This document shows positions 1 through 11,551 of a stretch of 64,000 bases of DNA, piece after piece. The stretch comes from Sepiola atlantica (Eukaryota > Mollusca > Cephalopoda > Sepiida > Sepiolidae), in contig CAUVYP010001198.1 of assembly GCA_963556195.1 (NCBI GenBank), positions 124,001 to 188,000 on the forward strand, in the 5' to 3' direction. How positions within the stretch are numbered: the first letter of the stretch is position 1; the number at the start of each line of letters is the position of its first letter. Under the pieces are notes generated by a model. It searched no databases and was not told the DNA's origin. It saw only the letters and a list, made by a program, of their open reading frames with translations. The translations under genes and the position numbers were made by a program.

Positions 1-2061
1 CGCAAAACATCAACAAAATTTAGCGCGTTTTAAAGTTGATATCGCTTTTGTTAATAACTTCAATATTTATTCGAATTGTGCAACGAAACTTTGCAGACAG
101 TCGCAAAGACAGATTTACTACTGAAGTACCAAGTTTCAGAAGTGCAGCTCTTGTACTGCCGGAGATATGTCGATACAAACTGAATACGCAAAACATCAAC
201 AAAATTTAGCGCGTTTTAAAGTTGATATAGCTTTTGTTAATAACTTCCACATTTATTCGAATTGTGCCACGAAACTTTGCAGACAGTCGCGGATAGACGT
301 TTTCTACTGAAGTACCAAGTTTCAGAAGTGCAGCTCTTGTACTGCTGGAGATATGTCGATACAAACTGAATACGCAAAACATCAACAACATTTAGCGCGT
401 TTTAAAGTTGATATCGCTTTTGTTAATAACTTCCACATTTATTCGAATTGTGCCACGAAACTTTGCAGACAGTCGCGGAGACAGATTTTCTACTGAAGTA
501 CCAAGTTTCAGAAGTGCAGCTCTTGTACTGCCGGAGATATGTCGATACAAACTGAATACGCAAAACATCAACAAAATTTAGCGCGTTTTAAAGTTGATAT
601 CGCTTTTGTTAATAACTTCTACATTTATTAGAATTGTGCCACGAAACTTTGCAGACAGTCGCGGAGAACTGTTTTCCACTGAAGTACCAAGTTTCAGAAG
701 TGCAGCTCTTGTACTGCCGGAGATATGTCGATACAAACTGAATACGCAAAACATCAACAAAATTTAGCGCGTTTTAAAGTTGATATCGCTTTTGTTAATA
801 ACTTCCACATCTATTCGAATTGTACCACGAAACTTTGCAGACAGTGGCAGATAGGCCTTTTCTACTGAAGTACAAGTTTCACAAGTACAGCTCTTGTACT
901 GCCGGAGATATGTCGATACAAACTGAATACGCAAAACATCAACACAATTTTGCGCGTTTTAAAGTTGATATCGCTTTTGTTAATAACTTCAATATTTATT
1001 CGAATTGTGCCACGAAACTTTGTAGACAGTCGCGGAGACTGATTTTCTACTGAAGTAACAAGTTTCAGAAGTGCAGCTCCTGTACTGCCGGAGATATGTC
1101 GATACAAACTGAATACGCAAAACATCAACAAAATTTAGCGCGTTTTAAAGTTGATATCGCTTTTGTTTATAACTTTCACATTTATTCGAATTGTGCCACG
1201 AAACTTTGCAGACAGTCGCGGAGACATGTTTCTACTTAAGTACAAAGTTTCAGAAGTGCAGCTCTTGTACTGCCGGAGATATGTCGATACAAACTGAATA
1301 CGCAAAACATCAACAAATCTTAGCGCGTTTTAAAGTTGATATCGCTTTTGTTAATAACTTCCACATTTATTCGAATTGTGCCACGAAACTTTGCAGACAG
1401 TCGCGGAGACAGATTTCCTACTGAAGTACCAAGTTTCAGAAGTGCAGCTCTTGTACTGCCGGAGATATGTCGATACAAACTGAATACGCAAAACATCAAC
1501 AACATTTTGCGCGTTTTAAAGTTGATATCGCTTTTGTTAATAACTTCAATATTTATTCGAATTGTGCCACGAAACTTTATAGACAGTCGCGGAGACAGAT
1601 TTTCTACTGAAGTACCAAGTTTCAGAAGTGCAGCTCCTGTACTGCCGGAGATATGTCGATACAAACTGAATACGCAAAACATCAACAAAATTTAGCGCGT
1701 TTTAAAGTTGATATCGCTTTTGTTTATAACTTCCACATTTATTCGAATTTTGCCACGAAACTTTGCAGACAGTCGCGGAGACATGTTTCTACTAAAGTAC
1801 AAAGTTTCAGAAGTGCAGCTCTTGTACTGCCGGAGATATGTCGATACAAACTGAATACGCAAAACATCAACAAAATTTAGCGCGTTTTAAAGTTGATATC
1901 GCTTTTGTTAATAACTTCCACATTTATTCGAATTGTACCACGAAACTTTGCAGACAGTCGTAGATAGGGCTCTTCGACTGAATTACCAAGTTTCAAAAGT
2001 GCAGCTCTTGTACTGCCGGAGATATGTCGATACAAACTGAATACGCAAAACATCAACAACA
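1..2061 (+). repeat. Heterogeneous satellite block, 11 monomers
   Basis: An 18-bp partial copy is followed by monomers starting at 19, 205, 391, 577, 763, 948, 1134, 1319, 1505, 1691 and 1876. No complete A-L unit is present. F-like (GGATAGACGTTTTC, 205) and D-like (391) monomers occur without their usual neighbours. A three-monomer period of 557 bp is visible: the copies at 948 and 1134 (a CTTCAATATTTA type followed by a CATGTTTCTACT type) recur at 1505 and 1691. Three monomers (763, 1134, 1691) are 185 bp through single-base losses. The block looks older or less homogenised than the DNA to its right; its left limit lies outside the window. Confidence 0.85.
869..900. other. Inverted repeat within the monomer (perfect form)
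   Basis: AGTACAAG at 869-876 pairs with CTTGTACT at 893-900 around a 16-nt loop. In most monomers the left arm is AGTACCAAG, which gives the same stem with one bulged C (monomer positions 107-115 and 132-139). This monomer lacks the C, so the stem is perfect and the monomer is 185 bp. A second, competing short dyad, CTGAA/TTCAG (103-107 and 117-121), is also present in most monomers. Whether either forms a hairpin or cruciform in vivo cannot be told from sequence. Confidence 0.6.
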
Positions 2062-3362
2062 TTTAGCGCGTTTTAAAGTTGATATCGCTTTTGTTTATAA
2101 CTTCCACATTTATTCGAATTGTGCCACGAAACTTTGCAGACAGTCGCGGAGACATATATTCTACTGAAGTACCAAGTTTCAGAAGTGCAGCTCTTGTACT
2201 GCCGGAGATATGTCGATATAAACTTAATACGCAAAACATCAACAAAATTTAGCGCGTTTTAAAGTTGATATCGCTTTTGTTAATAACTTCCACATTTATT
2301 CGAATTGTGCCACGAAACTTTGCAGACAGTCGCGGACACATGTTTTCTACTGAAGTACCAAGTTCCAGAAGTGCAGCTTTTGTACTGCCGGAGATATGTC
2401 GATACAAACTGAATACGCAAAACATCAACAAAATTTAGCGCGTTTTAAAGTTGATATCGCTTTTGTTAATAACTTCCACATTTATTCGAATTGTGCCACG
2501 AAACTTTGCAGACAGTCGTGGATAGGCCTCTTCAACTGCAGTAGTAAGTTTCAGAAGTGAAGCTCTTGTACTGCCGGAGATATGTCGAACAAACTGAATA
2601 CGCAAAACATCAACAAAATTTAGCGCGTTTTAAAGTTCATATCGCTTTTGTTTATAACTTCCACATTTATTCGAATTGTTCCACGAAACTTTGCAGACAG
2701 TCGCGGAGACATATTCTCTACTGAAGTACCAAGTTTCAGAAGTGCAGCTCTTGTACTGCCGGAGATATGTCGATTAATACCGAATACGCAAAACATCAAC
2801 AAAATTTAGCGCGTTTTAAAGTTGATATCGCTTTTGTTAATAACTTCCACATTTATTCGAATTGTGCCACGAAACTTTGCAGACAGTCGCGGAGACATAT
2901 TTTCAACTGAAGTACCAAGTTTCAGAAGTGCAGCTCTTGTACTGCCGGAGATATGTCGATACAAACTGAATACGCAAAACATCAACAACATTTAGCGCGT
3001 TTTAAAGTTGATATCGCTTTTGTTAATAACTTCCACATTTATTCGAATTGTGCAACGAAACTTTGCAGACAGTCGCGGAGACAGATTTCCTACTGAAATA
3101 CCAAGTTTCAGAAGTGCAGCTCTTGTACTGCCGGAGATATGTCGATACAAACTGAATACGCAAAACATCAACAAAATTTAGCGCGTTTTAAAGTTGATAT
3201 AGCTTTTGTTAATAACTTCCACATTTATTCGAATTGTGCCACGAAACTTTGCAGACAGTCGCGGATAGACGTTTTCTACTGAAGTACCAAGTTTCAGAAG
3301 TGCAGCTCTTGTACTGCCGGAGATATGTCGATACAAACTGAATACGCAAAACATCAACAAAA

Positions 3363-4293
3363 TTTAGCGCGTTTTAAAGTTGATATCGCTTTTGTTAATA
3401 ACTTCCACATTTATTCGAATTGTGCCACGAAACTTTGCAGACAGTCGCGGAGACCTGTTTTCCACTGAAGTACCAAGTTTCGGAAGTGCAGCTCTTGTAC
3501 TGCCGGAGATATGGCGATACAAACTGAATACGCAAAACATCAACAAAATTTAGCGCGTTTTAAAGTTGATATCGCTTTTGTTAATAACTTCCACATTTAT
3601 TCGAATTGTACCACGAAACTTTGCAGACAGTCGCGGATAGGCCTTTTCTACTGACGTACCAAGTTTCAGAAGTGCAGCTCTTGTACTGCCGGAGATATGT
3701 CGATACAAATTGAATACGCAAACCATCAACAAAATTTTGCGCGTTTTAAAGTTGATATCGCTTTTGTTAATAACTTCAATATTTATCCGAATTGTGCCAC
3801 GAAACTTTGTAGACAGTCGCGGAGACTGATTTTCTACTGAAGTACCAAGTTTCAGAAGTGCAGCTCCTGTACTGCTGTAGATATGTCGATACAAACTGAA
3901 TACGCAAAACATCAACAAAATTTAGCGCGTTTTAAAGTTGATATCGCTTTTGTTTATAACTTCCACATTTATTCGAATTGTGCCACGAAACTTTGCAGAC
4001 AGTCGCGGAGACATGTTTTTCTACTGAAGTACCAAGTTTCAGAAGTGCAGCTCTTGTACTGCCGGAGATATGTCGATACAAACTGAATACGCAAAACATC
4101 AACAAAATTTAGCGCGTTTTAAAGTTGATATCGCTTTTGTTAATAACTTCCACATTTATTTGAATTGTACCACGAAACTTTGCAGACAGTCGCGGATAGG
4201 CCTTTTCAACTGAAGTACCAAGTTTCAGAAGTGCAGCTCTTGTACTGCCGGAGATATGTCGATACAAACTGAATACGCAAAACATCAACAAAA
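3363..4293 (+). repeat. 931-bp tandem duplication, copy 1 (5 monomers)
   Basis: This segment matches 4,294-5,224 at a constant offset of 931 bp. Both copies share rare variants: GATATGGCGATAC in the first monomer, CTGACGTACC in the second, AAACCATCAAC in the third or second-third boundary, and an extra T in CATGTTTTTCTACTG (fourth monomer, 187 bp). The fifth monomer carries TTTGAATTGTACC and CCTTTTCAACTG. Copy 1 has its own ACAAATTGAAT and ATTTATCCGAATT. Only a handful of differences were seen, so the duplication is recent. Confidence 0.9.
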
Positions 4294-5224
4294 TTTAGCG
4301 CGTTTTAAAGTTGATATCGCTTTTGTTAATAACTTCCACATTTATTCGAATTGTGCCACGAAACTTTGCAGACAGTCGCGGAGACCTGTTTTCCACTGAA
4401 GTACCAAGTTTCGGAAGTGCAGCTCTTGTACTGCCGGAGATATGGCGATACAAACTGAATACGCAAAACATCAACCAAATTTAGCGCGTTTTAAAGTTGA
4501 TATCGCTTTTGTTAATAACTTCCACATTTATTCGAATTGTACCACGAAACTTTGCAGACAGTCGCGGATAGGCCTTTTCTACTGACGTACCAAGTTTCAG
4601 AAGTGCAGCTCTTGTACTGCCGGAGATATGTCGATACAAACTGAATACGCAAACCATCAACAAAATTTTGCGCGTTTTAAAGTTGATATCGCTTTTGTTA
4701 ATAACTTCAATATTTATTCGAATTGTGCCACGAAACTTTGTAGACAGTCGCGGAGACTGATTTTCTACTGAAGTACCAAGTTTCAGAAGTGCAGCTCCTG
4801 TACTGCTGTAGATATGTCGATACAAACTGAATACGCAAAACATCAACAAAATTTAGCGCGTTTTAAAGTTGATATCGCTTTTGTTTATAACTTCCACATT
4901 TATTCGAATTGTGCCACGAAACTTTGCAGACAGTCGCGGAGACATGTTTTTCTACTGAAGTACCAAGTTTCAGAAGTGCAGCTCTTGTACTGCCGGAGAT
5001 ATGTCGATACAAACTGAATACGCAAAACATCAACAAAATTTAGCGCGTTTTAAAGTTGATATCGCTTTTGTTAATAACTTCCACATTTATTTGAATTGTA
5101 CCACGAAACTTTGCAGACAGTCGCGGATAGGCCTTTTCAACTGAAGTACCAAGTTTCAGAAGTGCAGCTCTTGTACTGCCGGAGATATGTCGATACAAAC
5201 TGAATACGCCAAACATCAACAACA
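4294..5224 (+). repeat. 931-bp tandem duplication, copy 2 (5 monomers)
   Basis: Second copy of 3,363-4,293, carrying the same rare variants. It differs by CATCAACCAAATTT in its first monomer and by ACGCCAAACATC near its right end. It runs directly into the first full A-L HOR unit at 5,225, so its right end coincides with a monomer boundary in this frame. Confidence 0.9.
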
Positions 5225-5782
5225 TTTAGCGCATTTTAAAGTTGATATCGCTTTTGTTTATAACTTCCACATTTATTCGAATTGTGCCACGAAACTTTGC
5301 AGACAATCGCGGAGACATATTTTCTACTGAAGTACCAAGTTTCAGAAGTGCAGCTCTTGTACTGCCGGAGATATGTCGATATAAACTGAATACGCAAAAC
5401 ATCAACAAAATTTAGCGCGTTTTAAAGTTGATATCGCTTTTGTTAATAACTTCCACATTTATTCGAATTGTGCCACGAAACTTTGCAGACAGTCGCGGAG
5501 ACATGGTTTCTACTGAAGTACCAAGTTCCAGAAGTGCAGCGTTTGTACTGCCGGAGATATGTCGATACAAACTGAATACGCAAAACATGAACAAAATTTA
5601 GCGCGTTTTAAAGTTGATATCGCTTTTGTTAACAACTTCCACATTTATTCGAATTGTGCCACGAAACTTTGCAGACAGTCGCGGAGACAAATTTACTACT
5701 GAGGTACCAAGTTTCAGAAGTGCAGCTCTGGTACTGCCGGAGATATGTCGATAACAACCGAATACGCAAAACATCAACAAAA

Positions 5783-5968
5783 TTTAGCGCGTTTTAAAGT
5801 TGATATCGCTTTTGTTAATAACTTCCACATTTATTCGAATTGTGCCACGAAACTTTGCAGACAGTCGCGGAGACAGATTTTCTACTGAAGTACCAAGTTT
5901 CAGAAGTGCAGCTCTTGTACTGCCGGAGATATGTCGATACAAACTGAATACGCAAAACATCAACAAAA
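5783..5968 (+). repeat. Representative monomer (type D), close to consensus
   Basis: A typical full-length copy, used as the coordinate frame for all other entries. Landmarks by monomer position: TTTAGCGCG at 1-9, GATATC at 20-25, the GTTAATAAC/GTTTATAAC polymorphism at 32-40, ATTCGAAT at 51-58, CCACGAAAC at 63-71, a variable window at 85-101, the dyad AGTACCAAG/CTTGTACT at 107-115 and 132-139, CCGG at 141-144, and an A-rich end (CAAAACATCAACAAAA) at 171-186. GC is about 39%. GATATC, TTCGAA and CCGG each occur about once per monomer, so enzymes cutting these sites should give a 186-bp ladder. No Pol II promoter, poly(A) signal or ribosome-binding signal stands out. Confidence 0.9.
5867..5883. 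other. Hypervariable window of the monomer (positions 85-101)
   Basis: Marked here in the representative monomer; it occurs once in every monomer. Alternatives seen include GGAGACAGATTTAC, GGATAGGCCTTTTC, GGAGACTGATTTTC, GGAGACATGTTTTC, GGATAGACGTTTTC, GGAGACCTGTTTTC, GGGGAGACAGATTT and GCTGAGACATATTGTC. The flanking 80 bp on the left and the stretch from 130 onward through the next monomer start are far more uniform. Window alleles are linked to upstream alleles; for example GGATAGGCC goes with A at position 62 (GTACC), and GACTGATTTTC with CTTCAATATT. Confidence 0.8.
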
Positions 5969-7457
5969 TTTAGCGCGTTTTAAAGTTGATATCGCTTTTG
6001 TTAATAACTTCCACATTTATTCGAATTGTGCCACGAAACTTTGCAGACAGTCGCGGAGACAGATTTCCTACTGAAGTACCAAGTTTCAGAAGTGCAGCTC
6101 TTGTACTGCCGGAGATATGTCGATACAAACTGAATACGCAAAACATCAACAAAATTTAGCGCGTTTTAAAGTTGATATAGCTTTTGTTAATAACTTCCAC
6201 ATTTATTCGAATTGTGCCACGAAACTTTGCAGACAGTCGCGGATAGACGTTTTCTACTGAAGTACCAAGTTTCGGAAGTGCAGCTCTGGTACTGCCGGAG
6301 ATATGTCGATACAAACTGAATACGCAAAACATCAACAAAATTTAGCGCGTTTTAAAGTTGATATCGCTTTTGTTAATAACTTCCACATTTATTCAAATTG
6401 TGCTACGAAACTTTGCAGACAGTTGCGGAGACAGATTTACTACTGAAGTACTAAGTTTCAGAAGTGCAGCTCTTGTACTGCCGGAGATATGTCGATACAA
6501 ACTGAATACGCAAAACATCAACAAAATTTAGCGCGTTTTAAAGTTGATATCGCTTTTGTTAATAACTTTCACATTTATTCGAATTGTGCCACGAAACTTT
6601 GCAGACAGTCGCGGAGACAGATTTACTACTGAAGTACCAAGTTTCGGAAGTGCAGCTCTTGTACTGCCGGAGATATGTCGATACAAACTGAATACGCAAA
6701 ACATCAACAAAATTTAGCGCGTTTTAAAGTTGATATCGCTTTTGTTAATAACTTCCACATTTATTCGAATTGTGCCACGAAACTTTGCAGACAGTCGCGG
6801 AGACCTGTTTTCCACTGAAGTACCAAGTTTCGGAAGTGCAGCTCTTGTACTGCCGGAGATATGTCGATACAAACTGAATACGCAAAACATCAACAAAACT
6901 TAGCGCGTTTTAAAGTTGATATCGCTTTTGTTAATAACTTCCACATTTATTCGAATTGTACCACGAAACTTTGCAGACAGTCGCGGATAGGCCTTTTCTA
7001 CTGAAGCACTAAGTTTCAGAAGTGCAGCTCTTGTACTGCCGGAGATATGTCGATACAAACTGAATACGCAAACCATCAACAAAATTTTGCGCGTTTTAAA
7101 GTTGATATCGCTTTTGTTAATAACTTCAATATTTATTCGAATTGTGCCACGAAACTTTGTAGACAGTCGCGGAGACTGATTTTCTACTGAAGTACCAAGT
7201 TTCAAAAGTGCAGCTCCTGTACTGCTGTAGATATGTCGATACAAACTGAATACGCAAAACATCAACAAAATTTAGCGCGTTTTAAAGTTGATATCGCTTT
7301 TGTTTATAACTTCCACATTTATTCGAATTGTGCCACGAAACTTTGCAGACAGTCGCGGAGACAGGTTTTACTACCGAATTACTAAGTTTCAGAAGTGCAG
7401 CTCTTGTACTGCCGGAGATATGTCGATACAAACTGAATACGCAAAACATCAACAACA

Positions 7458-9318
7458 TTTAGCGCATTTTAAAGTTGATATCGCTTTTGTTTATAACTTC
7501 CACATTTATTCGAATTGTGCCACGAAACTTTGCTGACAATCGCGGAGACATATTTTCTACTGAAGTACCAAGTTTCAGAAGTGCAGCTCTTGTACTGCCG
7601 GAGATATGTCGATATAAACTGAATACGCAAAACATCAACAAAATTTAGCGCGTTTTAAAGTTGATATCGCTTTTGTTAATAACTTCCACATTTATTCGAA
7701 TTGTGCCACGAAACTTTGCAGACAGTCGCGGAGACAGATTTTCTACTGAAGTACCAAGTTTCAGAAGTGCAGCTCTTGTACTGCCGGAGATATGTCGATA
7801 CAAACTGAATACGCAAAACATCAACAAAATTTAGCGCGTTTTAAAGTTGATATCGCTTTTGTTAATAACTTCCACATTTATTCGAATTGTGCCACGAAAC
7901 TTTGCAGACAGTCGCGGAGACAGATTTCCTACTGAAGTACCAAGTTTCAGAAGTGCAGCTCTTGTACTGCCGGAGATATGTCGATACAAACTGAATACGC
8001 AAAACATCAACAAAATTTAGCGCGTTTTAAAGTTGATATAGCTTTTGTTAATAACTTCCACATTTATTCGAATTGTGCCACGAAACTTTGCAGACAGTCG
8101 CGGATAGACGTTTTCTACTGAAGTACCAAGTTTCGGAAGTGCAGCTCTGGTACTGCCGGAGATATGTCGATACAAACTGAATACGCAAAACATCAACAAA
8201 ATTTAGCGCGTTTTAAAGTTGATATCGCTTTTGTTAATAACTTCCACATTTATTCAAATTGTGCTACGAAACTTTGCAGACAGTTGCGGAGACAGATTTA
8301 CTACTGAAGTACTAAGTTTCAGAAGTGCAGCTCTTGTACTGCCGGAGATATGTCGATACAAACTGAATACGCAAAACATCAACAAAATTTAGCGCGTTTT
8401 AAAGTTGATATCGCTTTTGTTAATAACTTTCACATTTATTCGAATTGTGCCACGAAACTTTGCAGACAGTCGCGGAGACAGATTTACTACTGAAGTACCA
8501 AGTTTCGGAAGTGCAGCTCTTGTACTGCCGGAGATATGTCGATACAAACTGAATACGCAAAACATCAACAAAATTTAGCGCGTTTTAAAGTTGATATCGC
8601 TTTTGTTAATAACTTCCACATTTATTCGAATTGTGCCACGAAACTTTGCAGACAGTCGCGGAGACCTGTTTTCCACTGAAGTACCAAGTTTCGGAAGTGC
8701 AGCTCTTGTACTGCCGGAGATATGTCGATACAAACTGAATACGCAAAACATCAACAAAACTTAGCGCGTTTTAAAGTTGATATCGCTTTTGTTAATAACT
8801 TCCACATTTATTCGAATTGTACCACGAAACTTTGCAGACAGTCGCGGATAGGCCTTTTCTACTGAAGCACTAAGTTTCAGAAGTGCAGCTCTTGTACTGC
8901 CGGAGATATGTCGATACAAACTGAATACGCAAACCATCAACAAAATTTTGCGCGTTTTAAAGTTGATATCGCTTTTGTTAATAACTTCAATATTTATTCG
9001 AATTGTGCCACGAAACTTTGTAGACAGTCGCGGAGACTGATTTTCTACTGAAGTACCAAGTTTCAAAAGTGCAGCTCCTGTACTGCTGTAGATATGTCGA
9101 TACAAACTGAATACGCAAAACATCAACAAAATTTAGCGCGTTTTAAAGTTGATATCGCTTTTGTTTATAACTTCCACATTTATTCGAATTGTACCACGAA
9201 ACTTTGCAGACAGTCGCGGAGACATGTTTTACTACCGAATTACTAAGTTTCAGAAGTGCAGCTCTTGTACTGCCGGAGATATGTCGATACAAACTGAATA
9301 CGCAAAACATCAACAACA
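7458..9318 (+). repeat. HOR family 1, 10-mer variant lacking B and C
   Basis: A (7458) is followed directly by D (7644); E to L then follow in normal order. The unit is 1,861 bp, exactly two monomers (372 bp) shorter than the full copy. The private markers of F, G, H, I, J, K and L are all present and match the copies on either side. The lesion is a clean two-monomer deletion that keeps the 186-bp phase, as expected from unequal exchange between misaligned monomers. Confidence 0.92.
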
Positions 9319-11551
9319 TTTAGCGCATTTTAAAGTTGATATCGCTTTTGTTTATAACTTCCACATTTATTCGAATTGTGCCACGAAACTTTGCTGACAA
9401 TCGCGGAGACATATTTTCTACTGAAGTACCAAGTTTCAGAAGTGCAGCTCTTGTACTGCCGGAGATATGTCGATATAAACTGAATACGCAAAACATCAAC
9501 AAAATTTAGCGCGTTTTAAAGTTGATATCGCTTTTGTTAATAACTTCCACATTTATTCGAATTGTGCCACGAAACTTTGCAGACAGTCGCGGAGACATGG
9601 TTTCTACTGAAGTACCAAGTTCCAGAAGTGCAGCGTTTGTACTGCCGGAGATATGTCGATACAAACTGAATACGCAAAACATGAACAAAATTTAGCGCGT
9701 TTTAAAGTTGATATCGCTTTTGTTAACAACTTCCACATTTATTCGAATTGTGCCACGAAACTTTGCAGACAGTCGCGGAGACAAATTTACTACTGAGGTA
9801 CCAAGTTTCAGAAGTGCAGCTCTTGTACTGCCGGAGATATGTCGATAACAACCGAATACGCAAAACATCAACAAAATTTAGCGCGTTTTAAAGTTGATAT
9901 CGCTTTTGTTAATAACTTCCACATTTATTCGAATTGTGCCACGAAACTTTGCAGACAGTCGCGGAGACAGATTTTCTACTGAAGTACCAAGTTTCAGAAG
10001 TGCAGCTCTTGTACTGCCGGAGATATGTCGATACAAACTGAATACGCAAAACATCAACAAAATTTAGCGCGTTATAAAGTTGATATCGCTTTTGTTAATA
10101 ACTTCCACATTTATTCGAATTGTGCCACGAAACTTTGCAGACAGTCGCGGAGACAGATTTCCTACTGAAGTACCAAGTTTCAGAAGTGCAGTTCTTGTAC
10201 TGCCGGAGATATGTCGATACAAACTGAATACGCAAAACATCAACAAAATTTAGCGCGTTTTAAAGTTGATATAGCTTTTGTTAATAACTTCCACATTTAT
10301 TCGAATTGTGCCACGAAACTTTGCAGACAGTCGCGGATAGACGTTTTCTACTGATGTACCAAGTTTCGGAAGTGCAGCTCTGGTACTGCCGGAGATATGT
10401 CGATACAAACTGAATACGCAAAACATCAACAAAATTTAGCGCGTTTTAAAGTTGATATCGCTTTTGTTAATAACTTCCACATTTATTCAAATTGTGCTAC
10501 GAAACTTTGCAGACAGTTGCGGAGACAGATTTACTACTGAAGTACTAAGTTTCAGAAGTGCAGCTCTTGTACTGCCGGAGATATGTCGATACAAACTGAA
10601 TACGCAAAACATCAACAAAATTTAGCGCGTTTTAAAGTTGATATCGCTTTTGTTAATAACTTTCACATTTATTCGAATTGTGCCACGAAACTTTGCAGAC
10701 AGTCGCGGAGACAGATTTACTACTGAAGTACCAAGTTTCGAAAGTGCAGCTCTTGTACTGCCGGAGATATGTCGATACAAACTGAATACGCAAAACATCA
10801 ACAAAATTTAGCGCGTTTTAAAGTTGATATCGCTTTTGTTAATAACTTCCACATTTATTCGAATTGTGCCACGAAACTTTGCAGACAGTCGCGGAGACCT
10901 GTTTTCCACTGAAGTACCAAGTTTCGGAAGTGCAGCTCTTGTACTGCCGGAGATATGTCGATACAAACTGAATACGCAAAACATCAACAAAACTTAGCGC
11001 GTTTTAAAGTTGATATCGCTTTTGTTAATAACTTCCACATTTATTCGAATTGTACCACGAAACTTTGCAGACAGTCGCGGATAGGCCTTTTCTACTGAAG
11101 CACTAAGTTTCAGAAGTGCAGCTCTTGTACTGCCGGAGATATGTCGATACAAACTGAATACGCAAACCATCAACAAAATTTTGCGCGTTTTAAAGTTGAT
11201 ATCGCTTTTGTTAATAACTTCAATATTTATTCGAATTGTGCCACGAAACTTTGTAGACAGTCGCGGAGACTGATTTTCTACTGAAGTACCAAGTTTCAAA
11301 AGTGCAGCTCCTGTACTGCTGTAGATATGTCGATACAAACTGAATACGCAAAACATCAACAAAATTTAGCGCGTTTTAAAGTTGATATCGCTTTTGTTTA
11401 TAACTTCCACATTTATTCGAATTGTGCCACGAAACTTTGCAGACAGTCGCGGAGACATGTTTTACTACCGAAGTACCAAGTTTCAGAAGTGCAGCTCTTG
11501 TACTGCCGGAGATATTTCGATACAAACTGAATACGCAAAACATCAACAACA
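9319..11551 (+). repeat. HOR family 1, full 12-mer, copy 3
   Basis: A-L in the same order and with the same length (2,233 bp) as 5,225-7,457. The differences I could see are scattered single bases: GTTATAAAG in E (about 10,073), GCAGTTCTTG in E (about 10,191), CTGATGTACC in F, TTTCGAAAG in H, and TTGTACTG instead of TGGTACTG in C. By eye the identity to copy 1 is about 99%, against much lower identity between neighbouring monomers within one unit. That contrast is the hallmark of a higher-order repeat. Confidence 0.92.

Larger units (their letters stand above)
2062..5224 (+). repeat. Diverged HOR family 1 block, 17 monomers
   Basis: The order of diagnostic variants from 2,062 to about 4,107 follows the main 12-mer with gaps: A-like (2062), B-like (2248), an extra monomer (2434), C-like (2619), D-like (2805), E (2991), F (3177), then I (3363), J (3549), K (3735) and L-like (3921). 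G and H are missing. Many monomers lack one or more of the private variants seen in the homogeneous copies further right, so this is either an older unit or a relative at the edge of homogenisation. The right part is a 5-monomer tandem duplication, annotated separately. Confidence 0.75.
5225..7457 (+). repeat. HOR family 1, full 12-mer (A-L), copy 1
   Basis: Reference copy of the 2,233-bp higher-order unit. Monomers and private markers: A 5225 (TTTAGCGCATTTT, GACAATCGC, GATATAAACTG); B 5411 (CATGGTTTCTACTG, GCAGCGTTTG); C 5597 (GTTAACAAC, ACAAATTTACTACTGAGG, GATAACAACCG); D 5783 (CAGATTTTCTACTG); E 5969 (CAGATTTCCTACTG); F 6155 (GATATAGC, GGATAGACG, CTCTGGTAC); G 6341 (TCAAATTGTGCTACG, CAGTTGCGG); H 6527 (AACTTTCAC, TTTCGGAAG); I 6713 (GAGACCTGTTTTCC); J 6899 (GTACCACG, GGATAGGCC, GAAGCACTAAG); K 7085 (TTTTGCGCG, CTTCAATATTTA, TTTGTAGAC); L 7271 (GTTTATAAC, TTTTACTACCG). 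L is 187 bp, which makes the unit 2,233 rather than 2,232 bp. Confidence 0.93.

Noticed and set aside
5820..5840. CENP-B-box-like motif on the minus strand (TTCGAATAAATGTGG)
   Set aside because: It matches 7 of 9 core positions of TTCGnnnnAnnCGGG, missing two in the CGGG part. By a rough calculation a 7/9 match is expected about 0.5 times by chance in both strands of a 186-bp monomer, and several monomer types change it further.
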